The position numbers and the translations under genes are program-made. A DNA stretch of 64,000 nucleotides from positions 88,419 to 152,418 of the forward strand of contig CAJUIZ010000004.1 of NCBI GenBank assembly GCA_910586625.1. The letters are read 5' to 3'. Shown here in pieces: positions 42,768 through 51,612 of this stretch (positions within the stretch are counted from its first letter, which is position 1; the number at the start of each line of letters is the position of its first letter). This stretch comes from an uncultured Christensenellaceae bacterium (GTDB taxonomy: Bacteria; Bacillota; Clostridia; Christensenellales; CAG-314). A model generated the notes under the pieces. That model was not told where the DNA came from and did no database searches. It saw only the letters and a program-made list of their open reading frames with translations.

Positions 42768-43838
42768 TTATTTGAGTTCGGCAAAGTACTTGATTGTACG
42801 CACCATTTGCGTGGTGTAGCTGTTTTCGTTGTCGTACCAGGAAACAACCTGTACTTCGTACGTATCGTCGGCGATTTGCTTGACCATTGTTTGCGTAGCG
42901 TCGAACAGGCTGCCGTAGCGCATACCGATAACGTCGGAAGATACAATCATATCTTCGTTGTATCCGTAGGATTCGGAAGCTACGCTCTTCATATATGCGT
43001 TGATGGATTCGGGGGTGACTTCCTTGTTGCTCTTGACTACCGCAACCAAAATTGTGGTAGAACCGGTGCATACGGGAACGCGCTGAGCGGATCCGATGAG
43101 CTTGCCGTTGAGTTCGGGAATAACAAGTCCGATAGCCTTAGCCGCGCCCGTCGTGTTGGGAACGATATTTTGAGCGGCTGCGCGAGCTCTGCGAAGATCG
43201 CCCTTGCGGTGCGGTCCGTCGAGAACCATTTGGTCGCCCGTATAAGCGTGAACGGTAATCATAATACCTGACTCGATAGGAGCGTAATCGTTGAGCGCCT
43301 TAGCCATGGGAGCAAGACAGTTCGTCGTGCAGCTGGCTGCGGAAATAATGGTATCGGAAGCCTTTAAGATATCTTCGTTTACGCCGTAAACAACGGTGGG
43401 AAGGTCCTTGCCTGCGGGTGCGGAAATGATAACCTTCTTCGCGCCTGCGTCGATATGAGCTTGGCTCTTGTCCTTGCTGCAATAGAAGCCTGTGCATTCC
43501 AACACTACGTCTACGTCCAACGCTTTCCAAGGAAGGTTGATTGCCTTGGGTTCGGCATATATGGTGATTTCCTTGCCGTCTACCGTGATAGAGCCGGGAG
43601 CGGTAATCGTCTTGCCGTCTTCGGCGTAGGTGGGTTCTTTGCTGGAAATTACGTGTCCCATAGCGGCGTAGTTGCCTTGCGCCGTGTCGTACTTCAACAG
43701 ATGAGCAAGCATTTTGGGGCTTGTAAGGTCGTTGATAGCTACGATTTCGTAGCCGGCTGCTCCGAACATTTGACGGAAAGCAAGACGTCCGATACGACCG
43801 AATCCGTTGATTGCAACTCTTACGTTTTTCTTTGCCAT
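42768..43838 (-). CDS. gap: Glyceraldehyde-3-phosphate dehydrogenase
   Basis: Oxidises and phosphorylates glyceraldehyde-3-phosphate in glycolysis. The 356-residue protein starts with the NAD motif INGFGRIGR (10-18), has Asp37 (NAD+ rather than NADP+ preference) and the catalytic Cys170 in SCTTNC, with His in HAYTGDQ. WYDNENSY is near the C-terminus. GGAGG lies upstream of the ATG. It is transcribed away from fba, with which it shares a compact control region. Confidence 0.97.
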   Translation of the reverse strand: MAKKNVRVAINGFGRIGRLAFRQMFGAAGYEIVAINDLTSPKMLAHLLKYDTAQGNYAAMGHVISSKEPTYAEDGKTITAPGSITVDGKEITIYAEPKAINLPWKALDVDVVLECTGFYCSKDKSQAHIDAGAKKVIISAPAGKDLPTVVYGVNEDILKASDTIISAASCTTNCLAPMAKALNDYAPIESGIMITVHAYTGDQMVLDGPHRKGDLRRARAAAQNIVPNTTGAAKAIGLVIPELNGKLIGSAQRVPVCTGSTTILVAVVKSNKEVTPESINAYMKSVASESYGYNEDMIVSSDVIGMRYGSLFDATQTMVKQIADDTYEVQVVSWYDNENSYTTQMVRTIKYFAELK

Positions 43839-43937
43839 TGTGAGTTTACCTCCGAAAAATAATTTTCTTTAATTTGGGGTAGCAATCCTTATTTACCACT
43901 TTACTAAAAACAAAGACTGTGCTACAATACCTATGCT

Positions 43938-43989
43938 ATTATATCACACAGCAATCGGTTTGACAACGAATTGATATAGCAAATACGTT
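43938..43989. promoter_or_regulatory. Divergent gap/fba promoters with overlapping -35 elements
   Basis: For gap (minus strand): TTGTCA (43961-43966), 17 bp, TATAAT (43938-43943), a near-consensus promoter. For fba (plus strand): TTGACA (43960-43965) with a weaker -10 (TACGTT, 43984-43989). The two -35 hexamers occupy the same seven bases, TTGACAA, so the promoters compete for polymerase. Confidence 0.65.
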
Positions 43990-44041
43990 ATAAAAAACCT
44001 TTGCCGCGATATAAAATCTATCTATATTCGGAGGAATATTT

Positions 44042-44977
44042 ATGCCCCTTGTTACAACCAAAGAAATGTTTGCCAAAGCCTACAAAGAAGGCTATGCGAT
44101 AGGCGCGTTTAACGTCAACAATATGGAAATGATTCAGGCTATAGTGGAAGCTGCCAACGAATGCCGTTCGCCCGTTATATTGCAGGTATCGGCAGGCGCG
44201 CGCAAATACGCCAACCCCGTTTATCTTAAACACTTGGTTGCAGCGGCGGCGGAAACAACGGATATTCCCATCGCCATGCACCTTGACCACGGCGCGGACT
44301 TCGAAATATGCCAGGCTTCCATCGACGGCGGGTTTACGTCCGTAATGATTGACGCTTCGAGCAAGCCCTGGGAAGAAAATATTGCTATTACCCGTCAGGT
44401 AGTAGAATACGCGCACGCTCACGGCGTAGTAGTAGAAGCCGAGCTCGGCAAGCTTGCGGGCGTTGAAGACGACGTAAAAGTAGAAGCCAAGGACGCGCTG
44501 TTCACCAGCCCCGACGAAGTGGAAGAATTTACCGCGCGTACGGGAATAGACAGCCTTGCTATCGCTATCGGTACTTCTCACGGGGCGTACAAGTTCAAGC
44601 CCGGACAAGACCCCAAGCTGCGCCTTGACATTTTGGAAGAAATAAGCAACAGACTGCCCAACTTCCCCATTGTTCTGCACGGCGCAAGCAGTGTGCCGCA
44701 AGATAAGGTTGCAATCGTCAATCAATTCGGCGGAAGTATGCCCGACGCAATAGGTATCCCCGAAAGCGAACTGCAAAAAGCCGCTAAAATGGCGGTTTGC
44801 AAAATAAATATCGACTCCGACCTGCGCGTGGCGTTTACCGCCGCTATCCGTAAGCACTTTGCGGAATATCCTTCGCACTTCGACCCGCGTCAATACCTCG
44901 GCGACGCAAGAGCTATGATGAAGGAAATGGTAAAGCACAAGATTGTGAACGTCCTCGGCTCGGCAAACAAAGCCTAA
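44042..44977 (+). CDS. fba: Class II fructose-1,6-bisphosphate aldolase
   Basis: Zn-dependent aldolase cleaving fructose-1,6-bisphosphate in glycolysis. In 311 residues: AMHLDHG with zinc His, VEAELG, GTSHGAYKF (Zn His) and LHGASSVP, and the NINIDSD-type phosphate motif (KINIDSDLR). It belongs to the class IIB size group. GGAGG precedes the ATG. A terminator follows. It is divergent from gap, so two consecutive glycolytic steps are co-located. Confidence 0.96.
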   Translation: MPLVTTKEMFAKAYKEGYAIGAFNVNNMEMIQAIVEAANECRSPVILQVSAGARKYANPVYLKHLVAAAAETTDIPIAMHLDHGADFEICQASIDGGFTSVMIDASSKPWEENIAITRQVVEYAHAHGVVVEAELGKLAGVEDDVKVEAKDALFTSPDEVEEFTARTGIDSLAIAIGTSHGAYKFKPGQDPKLRLDILEEISNRLPNFPIVLHGASSVPQDKVAIVNQFGGSMPDAIGIPESELQKAAKMAVCKINIDSDLRVAFTAAIRKHFAEYPSHFDPRQYLGDARAMMKEMVKHKIVNVLGSANKA

Positions 44978-45027
44978 GCTCAAATAACCTTCAAGTACTT
45001 TGTCGGACTTGTATTTTTCAATTACAG

Positions 45028-45062
45028 AACGGCTGCTTCACAGTGAAGCAGCCGTTTTAATT
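45028..45062 (+). terminator. Terminator of fba
   Basis: AACGGCTGCTTCAC and TGAAGCAGCCGTT form a 13-bp GC-rich stem with a tiny loop, followed by TTTAATTTT. Confidence 0.9.
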
Positions 45063-45156
45063 TTAGGTGAATTATACTATCAAGTGCAACAGGTAAATAA
45101 AAAGGGGAAATTTATGTTAATTTCTGTATAATTACAAAGATAATACGTTTATCGAC

Positions 45157-45561
45157 TTACAATAAATTATCCGTTTTTTTCGTTTCGTATACCGAAATAA
45201 TTTCCTGCAAATTTTTTTCTTCGTAAAGATACGTTATTTCGTTGTTATTGACGTCTTTGATTACTATAAACTTAATCATGGCTTTATTCAGCGGACGCTC
45301 TTCCACTTGTATGGACGACACGCCCCGCCACAGTATACCTTGCTTTTTTACCCGTATATAACGGTAATGCGTAACTCCTTCGTCGGATAACGACAAGTAG
45401 TCGTCGAAAAGCACATACAGCGACGCGGGAATAACAGTTGGGAAAACGCACAGAACTATTTTTATCGCGCCTTGAACGCGTTCTTCGACATCCGTTCCAA
45501 ACGCTAAATACGCCACCAAACATTCCAAAAAGACAAAGGCTATCAAATAAAAAATTACCAT
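45157..45561 (-). CDS. Small membrane protein with PH-like C-terminal domain
   Basis: 134 residues: two transmembrane helices (about 2-22 and 32-50) followed by a beta-rich soluble stretch (VTHYRYIRVKKQGILWRGVSSI) resembling bacterial PH-like membrane-associated domains. That family assignment is tentative. There is no clear ribosome binding site. It is the last of a three-gene unit with the phosphatase and peptidase T (spacing 34 and 40 bp). Confidence 0.65.
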   Translation of the reverse strand: MVIFYLIAFVFLECLVAYLAFGTDVEERVQGAIKIVLCVFPTVIPASLYVLFDDYLSLSDEGVTHYRYIRVKKQGILWRGVSSIQVEERPLNKAMIKFIVIKDVNNNEITYLYEEKNLQEIISVYETKKTDNLL

Positions 45562-45595
45562 TTTTTTATTCGCTGTTTAACAAGTATTTTATTTT

Positions 45596-46291
45596 TCATT
45601 GCTCCACCAGTTTATTCAGTATGCTTTCTATTTGCGTTTCCGTTACACCCTTTTGCAACAGGAAGCTGCGCGCGTCGCCGTACTTCTCGCGCAAAAGACG
45701 GATAAAGCATTCCATATGGTCGGGCAGCGGACGGAACACGTCCGCTTCCGCGTCGGTACGATTGAAATCCTGCCGTAAACGTTTGAGAAAATACGCGTAC
45801 GTCAGCGTGTAATCGGCAATTACGTCTTCATCCGAAACGCCCGCAAGCATAAGCAGTAACGCCGCCACTACGCCCGTCCTGTCCTTGCCGGCAAAGCAAT
45901 GGAATATCACCGCGCCGTGCGCATTTGCCAAAACTCGGAACACCTGCGGTATATTACTATGCTCGGCTATTCTAAGATAACCGTAGGGAACTTCCGAAGC
46001 CGTTTTCGGCACAGATTCGTCCCCAATCGGCATACGGTGAACGGACAATTCCGTCAAAGCTTCGTAGCCGCGCATTACTTCGTCGGCGTTACCGCCGCCG
46101 CGCAGGTCGATCACGTCCGTAACGCCCAAGCCGCGCAGTATTTCGCCGTCCCTTTGCGTAAGGCTTACGGGGCACGCCGAACGGAAAAAAGCGTTCCAAC
46201 GGGTAGCGCCGCCGTTTATTGTTGCATAGCCGCCGAGATTGCGCAGGTTGGGAGTATCCGACAATGGAATACGCCGTAAATAATTGTCCAT
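45596..46291 (-). CDS. Tyrosine/phosphoinositide-type protein phosphatase
   Basis: Cys-based phosphatase of the Tyr_phosphatase_3 (LipA/MptpB-like) family. The P-loop is HCFAGKDRTG with Cys132 and Arg138. NLRNLGGYAT near the N-terminus and IDLRGG are further family marks. 231 residues, cytoplasmic. Relatives remove phosphate from tyrosine, serine or phosphoinositides. It lies 40 bp after peptidase T. Confidence 0.9.
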   Translation of the reverse strand: MDNYLRRIPLSDTPNLRNLGGYATINGGATRWNAFFRSACPVSLTQRDGEILRGLGVTDVIDLRGGGNADEVMRGYEALTELSVHRMPIGDESVPKTASEVPYGYLRIAEHSNIPQVFRVLANAHGAVIFHCFAGKDRTGVVAALLLMLAGVSDEDVIADYTLTYAYFLKRLRQDFNRTDAEADVFRPLPDHMECFIRLLREKYGDARSFLLQKGVTETQIESILNKLVEQ

Positions 46292-46331
46292 AAAATGCCG
46301 CCTTTTTATTTGCTTGGAAATGCCGCGATTG

Positions 46332-47552
46332 TTATCTGTCTTTATAGATATCTACAAGATTTAGCACCACTTCCATAGCTTTGTTCATATCTTCCAACGG
46401 AATATACTCGTACCTGCCGTGGAAGTTGTAGCCGCCCGTAAACAGATTGGGACAGGGAAGTCCTTCGTAGCTTAAACGCGCGCCGTCCGTACCGCCGCGG
46501 ATAGGAACTACCTTGGGGGTTACGCCTGCGCGCAGCATTGCCGCTTGGGCGTTTTCCACAAGGTGCATATGCGGAAGTACCTTTTCCTTCATATTGTAGT
46601 AGCTGTCCTTTATCTCCGCCGTTACCGTACCATAACCGTACTTGTCGTTTAGAAACTTTACAGCGGCGGCAAACAACGCCTTCTTTTGTTCGAATTTAGC
46701 CCTGTCGTGGTCGCGAATGATATAATTTGCGCAAGCGCAGTCGCATTCGCCGCGCATACTGTCAAGATGGAAGAAACCTTCGTAGCCTTCGGTATACATT
46801 GGGTTTTGGAACACGGGCAAAAAAGACTGCAATTCCATAAGCACCAAATTGGCGTTGACCATTACACCCTTGGCAGTACCCGGGTGAACCGACTTGCCGT
46901 GAACGGTTACTTTTACGCCCGCAGCGTTGAAGTTTTCGTATTCCAGCTCGCCCAAGCCGCCGCCGTCCACAGTGTACGCGCCGTCCGCGTCGAAGCCCTT
47001 GACATCGAAAAAGTCCGTGCCGCGCCCCACTTCTTCGTCCGGAGTAAACGCTATGCGAAGCTCTCCGTGCTTGATTTCTGGGTTGCCGACAAGCGTTTGC
47101 ACCGCCTGCATAATAACCGCCACGCCAGCCTTGTCGTCCGCGCCGAGAAGCGTTGTTCCGTCGGAAGATATAATCGTCTTGCCGACGTGACAGGACAATT
47201 CGGCAAATTCGTTAGGCGATAGAACGCGCCCCTGCGCAAGGGGAATATCTTTGCCGTCGTAGTTTTCGGTAATTATCGGCTTGACGTCCCTGCCCGACAC
47301 GGCGGAGCTTGTATCTACGTGCGCGATAAGACCGAGCTTGTACTTGCCCTTTGTGTTGGCGGGGATAGACGCATAAACGTAGCCGTACTTGCCGTCCATT
47401 CGGCAGGCTACGCCCATAGCTTTGAGCTCGTCAAGCAGAAGCTTTAACAGGTTTTTTTGCTTGTCGGAGCTTGGGAATTGTTCTACGTCGGGGACGGATT
47501 CCGTATCTATCTTGACGTAGCGTAAAAATCTTTCCAATAGTTGATTATTCAT
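46332..47552 (-). CDS. pepT: Peptidase T (tripeptidase)
   Basis: Two-zinc M20B aminopeptidase releasing the N-terminal residue of tripeptides. 406 residues with HVDTSSAVSG (zinc His and catalytic Asp), LGADDKAG, TPDEEVGRG (catalytic Glu pair) and RGGTDGARLS near the end. It has no signal peptide. AAGGAGAATA upstream supports the ATG. It is first of a short operon with the phosphatase and the small membrane protein. Confidence 0.95.
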   Translation of the reverse strand: MNNQLLERFLRYVKIDTESVPDVEQFPSSDKQKNLLKLLLDELKAMGVACRMDGKYGYVYASIPANTKGKYKLGLIAHVDTSSAVSGRDVKPIITENYDGKDIPLAQGRVLSPNEFAELSCHVGKTIISSDGTTLLGADDKAGVAVIMQAVQTLVGNPEIKHGELRIAFTPDEEVGRGTDFFDVKGFDADGAYTVDGGGLGELEYENFNAAGVKVTVHGKSVHPGTAKGVMVNANLVLMELQSFLPVFQNPMYTEGYEGFFHLDSMRGECDCACANYIIRDHDRAKFEQKKALFAAAVKFLNDKYGYGTVTAEIKDSYYNMKEKVLPHMHLVENAQAAMLRAGVTPKVVPIRGGTDGARLSYEGLPCPNLFTGGYNFHGRYEYIPLEDMNKAMEVVLNLVDIYKDR

Positions 47553-47787
47553 AAATATTCTCCTTGATACTCTTGTTTGTGCGGCTGATGCATAGACTTA
47601 TCGACTGCGCTTCGCTTTTTAATGCGTAATGCGCAATGTCGGAAATCCGTTGAAACAACGGGCTTGCGTTTTTTATAAGGTTACGCTGCGCTGGACTTCT
47701 CCACGCGCGACACTGACGTGTTGCTTGGTCGAAGTGACATAGTAATAATTACAGGGTTTGTTGATTATATCAATCGGTATATCGATA
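47553..47787. repeat. Dispersed intergenic repeat, block 1 (copy A)
   Basis: From about 47619 the sequence AATGCGTAATGCGCAA, then a small hairpin (CCGTTG-AAA-CAACGG) and GCGTTTTTTATAAGG, then ACTTCTCC - hairpin - TTGGTCGAAGTGACAT (47695-47740), ending CAATCGGTATATCGATA (47771-47787). The same order recurs at 50990-51180. No gene is seen in this stretch. Confidence 0.8.
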
Positions 47788-48247
47788 AGCATTATTACTG
47801 CAATTAGCCTTATCACTTCTGCCAGCCAATCACCCGAAGCGAGTGCATACGGTTGACAAACTTTGTGAGCGGGCGGCAACGTTGGTTACCGTATTGCCAT
47901 AGCGTGAGCGGCGTTCCGTTTGTTTGTGTGTTATTTCAAAACGTTAGGGTGTTCCCTAATAAAAGAACAATAACCTTCGTATACAAGGCACTCGGTTATT
48001 GTTGGCGTTCGCTTCGCTCGGCTGTATCTGCAACGAGCGAGCGACGTACGAGCCGCGTTAAGCCAATCGCCACAGTGCGGCGTTGGCAGCAAGGCGAGAG
48101 CAAGGGCTGTGCCCGCAGCTTAGTTTTCGTGGGAATACCCGTAACGCTTATATTATCTATAACTTTACGGAATGTTCCGAACAGCGCAGGACTTACCAAA
48201 TTATGCTCGTTGCCGCAAGCGAAACAGTTTTTAGCGGGATACGCGAG
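47788..48247. repeat. Dispersed intergenic repeat, block 2 (copy A)
   Basis: Contains a 71-bp segment (47951-48021) that matches 51324-51394 with only two differences. Its core is a 10-bp perfect stem, AACAATAACC (47966-47975) and GGTTATTGTT (47994-48003). A shorter shared piece TTTTCGTGGGAATAC occurs at 48124. An open frame crosses here on the plus strand but has no ribosome binding site and is judged spurious. Confidence 0.75.
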
Positions 48248-48838
48248 CTAACGTTCTTCATCTAAATAAGTGGCGGAAAGATCCGCTATGTGCATAAGCA
48301 ACGCAAGCTTGTACTTGGCGTAAGCTTCCGACAGCGAAAAGCTGCCGCCGCGTACGCGGTCGTCGAACCCGCCCATATGCCAATTGATTGCCATCGCTTC
48401 TTCCGCCGTCAAGCGTAAGTACTGCGACAATATAAACACCGACTTTTCGCCGTGTCCGTATGGAAAACGTTCGTCCACGCGATAGTACGGCACCTTGACC
48501 CAAACGCCGTTTTCCTTGGAATTGCGGTAGTCCACCGCGTAGAAATTGACCTTGCATACGTCGTGAAGCAGCCCGCAGATTGCGATTGTTTCGTCCGATA
48601 CGACGCTTTGGTAGTTTTCGCCGTATTCCGCCTTGACAACGGCAAGCAAGCGCTTGTACACGTTGACGGAATGTTGACACAAGCCGCCTTCCGTAGCCAA
48701 ATGAAACCGTCCCGAAGCGGGCGCACGGAAAAAGTCGCTGCCGTTAAGATACTCCAACAGTTTGTCCGCGCCTTGGCGGGTTATGCGAGATGTAAATATG
48801 TCGGTAAATTCTTGTCTTGCCAAATCGATATCGACCAT
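48248..48838 (-). CDS. HD-domain hydrolase
   Basis: 196-residue HD phosphohydrolase. GGLCQHSVNVY (first metal His), CGLLHDVCK (HD pair at about 92-93) and later HGEKS and INWHMGG are in the expected order. It resembles the HD domain of YhaM-type or uncharacterised nucleotide hydrolases; the substrate is unknown. It lies 34 bp downstream of the deoxyinosine glycosylase gene, and coupling with DNA repair is positional only. Confidence 0.83.
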   Translation of the reverse strand: MVDIDLARQEFTDIFTSRITRQGADKLLEYLNGSDFFRAPASGRFHLATEGGLCQHSVNVYKRLLAVVKAEYGENYQSVVSDETIAICGLLHDVCKVNFYAVDYRNSKENGVWVKVPYYRVDERFPYGHGEKSVFILSQYLRLTAEEAMAINWHMGGFDDRVRGGSFSLSEAYAKYKLALLMHIADLSATYLDEER

Positions 48839-48872
48839 AGTAACTCCTTGTATTAGTTAAACGGCGCTGCCG

Positions 48873-49352
48873 TTAATTGCCGAGATATAAATTGTCAAAC
48901 CAAATACGTTTGTTAAAAGACACATTGGCGGGGCTTGTGGACGGCATTTTTATTACGGGCAAAGCTCCGTTATAGCAAGACCGAGTAAGCTGATACGCCT
49001 TGACGCCGTTACAAAGTATCTTGACTATCGGAGCGCGGCTGAGCACCCGATCCAAGTCTACAAGCGTGTAGTCGCGGATATCCGCGTCCATCGAGCCGAC
49101 TATGCGGCAGCTATCCACTATATCCCACAGCGCTATTGCGTTGGAAAGACAAAGCTTCTTTTTGTCTTCCACCGTGTCTGCCGCCATACCGTAGTATTCC
49201 GACAGTGTTTTCCAAAAACGGTTTTGTTTGTTTCCGTAGTAAAACGAGACTTCCCGCGACTTGACGCTGGGAAAGCTGCCGAGTACCAATATTTTGCTGT
49301 TGTTATCGAACAACGGCGGAAATCCGTAAAAAATCTGCGCTTCGTCCTGCAT
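48873..49352 (-). CDS. DNA-deoxyinosine glycosylase (UDG family 6-like)
   Basis: Uracil-DNA glycosylase superfamily, hypoxanthine-removing type. LVLGSFPSVKSRE (about 22-34) followed by YYGNKQNRFWK, ALWDIVDSC and STSPANVSF is the pattern of this family; the active-site Asn of YGNKQNRFW is present. 159 residues. The start at 49352 (MQDEAQIFYG) is the first ATG; a TTG at 49370 is open upstream without a binding site. It repairs deaminated adenine. Confidence 0.85.
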   Translation of the reverse strand: MQDEAQIFYGFPPLFDNNSKILVLGSFPSVKSREVSFYYGNKQNRFWKTLSEYYGMAADTVEDKKKLCLSNAIALWDIVDSCRIVGSMDADIRDYTLVDLDRVLSRAPIVKILCNGVKAYQLTRSCYNGALPVIKMPSTSPANVSFNKRIWFDNLYLGN

Positions 49353-49446
49353 AAGATAAGTATACAACAAAATTTGCAGTTTAGCAACAAATATATAACT
49401 TACTTTAACCGTTTATAAGCCGATACGTTTTACGCATATGCGTTGC

Positions 49447-49479
49447 GGAAAAAGACGCCGACTAAGCCGTCGGCGTCTT
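49447..49479 (-). terminator. Terminator overlapping the end of the second MATE gene
   Basis: AAGACGCCGAC and GTCGGCGTCTT form a perfect 11-bp stem with a 6-nt loop containing part of the stop codon; the minus strand continues with TTTTTCCGC. Confidence 0.85.
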
Positions 49480-50877
49480 ACGCAGTTTTGGGATATATCC
49501 GTATTTCTTGTTATTTACGGCAAACAGTATTACGGTAAGAATAACCGTCAAGCATTCCGCAATTACCGTTGCGAGCCAAATCCCGTCCAGCCCCAATATA
49601 ATCGGCAGCACGAAGATGCATACTATCTGGAATACAAGTGTCCGCGCAAACGACGATATTGCAGACATAAGACCGTTGTTAAGCGCGGTAAAGAATGACG
49701 AACAAAACATATTGAAGCCTGCGAACAGGAAACATATGGAATACAGCCGCAGTCCGTTAGCCGTCATTACCCGTAGAGCTTTGAGCTGTTCCGTCGCGGC
49801 GAATATTTCTTCCGCAGTCAGTCCGCTTGTATCGATAGATTTGCCGCTGAAAAACAATAGCGATATTACGTCCGCAAGGCTTTCGGAGAGCGCAACCATC
49901 ACTACCGCCACGACGGAGATTATTATCATAGATTTTTTGAAGATATTACGTAACTCTTCCCTGTTTTGCGCGCCGAAATTGTAGCCTACAATGGGCGCGG
50001 TGCCTATGCAGTAGCCTATAAAAATTGCTACGAAAATAAACTGCACGTACATTATAACGCCGAAAGCGGAAACGCCGTTTTGTTCGGCAATATCCAACAA
50101 TTTGGCGTTGTATATCATAGATACCAACGACATTGCGATATTGCCCAACAGCTCCGACGAACCGTTAGCGCAGGACTTTGCGACGATTCGTCCGTACCAC
50201 TTGGGTTTGGTAAACCGCAGCAGACTTTTGTTCTTGCACGCGAAATAAATTATAGGCGAAAGTCCGCCGATAGTTTGGCTGATTGCCGTGGCGATAGCCG
50301 CGCCTTGAAGTCCCAAGCGAAAAACGGCTACGAACAGCGCGTCCATAATTATGTTGGCAACCCCGCTTGCAACGGTAAATATAAAGCCGAGCTTGGGTTT
50401 TTCCGCCGTTATAAAAAAGCTTTGAAACAGGTTTTGCAGCATAAAGCAGGGCAGCGCCATAAGTATAAAGGTTGCGTACTGCACGCAGTACTCCAACATA
50501 TCGTCCGTAGCGCCCATAAGCCGTGCTATATAGCGAATGGTAAAGATTCCGATAATCGCCAATACCGCGCCGCAGACAGCTGTAACTATTACTACAAGAG
50601 TGAAATAGCGGTTGGCGTGCGTTTTGTGTCCTTCGCCGAGAGTTTTGGACACAATTGCCGTGCCGCCCGCGCCGAACATAAAGCCCACCGCGCCCAGCAC
50701 CATAATTACGGGGTATATGAAGTTCAACGCCGCAAATTGCAGCTCGCCCACAAAATTGGACACAAACAGTCCGTCTATTACAGAATAAACGGAAGTGAAA
50801 ATCATCATCAAAACGGGGCTTAGAACAAAACGCAAAAGCCGTTTATATGTAAAATGATCGGACAGTTGAACTTGCAT
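49462..50877 (-). CDS. MATE-family efflux transporter (second copy)
   Basis: 471 residues, about twelve transmembrane helices; ALNFIYPVIMVLGAVGFMFGAGGTAIVSKTLG-type first half and NFGAQNREE in the second half mark the DinF/NorM-like clade common in Clostridia. The substrate is unknown. The start has only a weak upstream purine tract. It is followed directly by a terminator and preceded by 735 bp of repeat-rich non-coding DNA. Confidence 0.92.
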   Translation of the reverse strand: MQVQLSDHFTYKRLLRFVLSPVLMMIFTSVYSVIDGLFVSNFVGELQFAALNFIYPVIMVLGAVGFMFGAGGTAIVSKTLGEGHKTHANRYFTLVVIVTAVCGAVLAIIGIFTIRYIARLMGATDDMLEYCVQYATFILMALPCFMLQNLFQSFFITAEKPKLGFIFTVASGVANIIMDALFVAVFRLGLQGAAIATAISQTIGGLSPIIYFACKNKSLLRFTKPKWYGRIVAKSCANGSSELLGNIAMSLVSMIYNAKLLDIAEQNGVSAFGVIMYVQFIFVAIFIGYCIGTAPIVGYNFGAQNREELRNIFKKSMIIISVVAVVMVALSESLADVISLLFFSGKSIDTSGLTAEEIFAATEQLKALRVMTANGLRLYSICFLFAGFNMFCSSFFTALNNGLMSAISSFARTLVFQIVCIFVLPIILGLDGIWLATVIAECLTVILTVILFAVNNKKYGYIPKLRKTPTA

Positions 50878-50987
50878 TGAAGTATCTTAACCGATTAAAA
50901 ATTTATTGTCAACTAAGTGGCAGGCATTGACGGTAATTTTGTAAGGCGGAATGAAAGGAGCACGATTTCTAATGCGGAATACGCGAT

Positions 50988-51180
50988 TTTAATGCGTAAC
51001 GCGTAATGCGCAATTAAGGAAGCCCGTTTGACAACGGGCTTACGTTTTTTATAAGGTGTCGCTTCGTTAGACTTCTCCACGCGGGGCTTACGCCCCTTGG
51101 TCGAAGTGACATTAAAGAGTTAGCCGAAGTGACGTTCTGTTTGATTGCAAATATTCAGTGTGTCAATCGGTATATCGATA
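50988..51180. repeat. Dispersed intergenic repeat, block 1 (copy B)
   Basis: Matches 47619-47787 in order: AATGCG...GTAATGCGCAA, a hairpin AAGCCCGTT / AACGGGCTT then ACGTTTTTTATAAGG, ACTTCTCC - GGGGC-TTAC-GCCCC - TTGGTCGAAGTGACAT (51071-51112), and CAATCGGTATATCGATA (51164-51180). The inner hairpin stem differs from copy A while the flanks are conserved. Confidence 0.8.
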
Positions 51181-51600
51181 GACACTGTTTTTGCGTGCCG
51201 ATATGTTTTAGCAACGATAAATCGGAAAAAAGTCGACCGCTTAATACTGAGAGCAAGTGGGTACCGCTTCTTCTGACTATATCGGCGGACGAGAAAACCA
51301 TCTTCGCTTTTAGTCGAGTGTGTGTTCCCTAAGAAAAGAACAATAACCTTCGCATACAAGGCACTCGGTTATTGTTGGCGTTCGCTTCGCTCGGTCGAAA
51401 TGACATTGTTAATTAGTATGTTAAGCGAAGCGAAGCCATTTTCGTGGGAATACACACGATGACAAATTGTTCAAACTTGTTATCGAGTACGCCGTGTCGA
51501 AATGAAAAGCAGAATACACGAGCGAAGTAACACTTTTTATAAAAAAACCATATTGTGAAACAGACTTAGTTAAGTCGAATACGAGAGCCGACACGGCGAA
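51181..51600. repeat. Dispersed intergenic repeat, block 2 (copy B)
   Basis: Holds the 71-bp twin of 47951-48021 (here 51324-51394) with the AACAATAACC / GGTTATTGTT hairpin, followed by TCGAAATGACATTGTT as at 33919, then TTTTCGTGGGAATAC at 51440. No gene is evident. Confidence 0.75.
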
Positions 51601-51612
51601 TGGAGGTAAACT

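Noticed and set aside
47853..48251. A 132-codon plus-strand frame in the repeat region
   Set aside because: No ribosome binding site and it spans repeat blocks shared with 51.3 kb, where the frame is not preserved.
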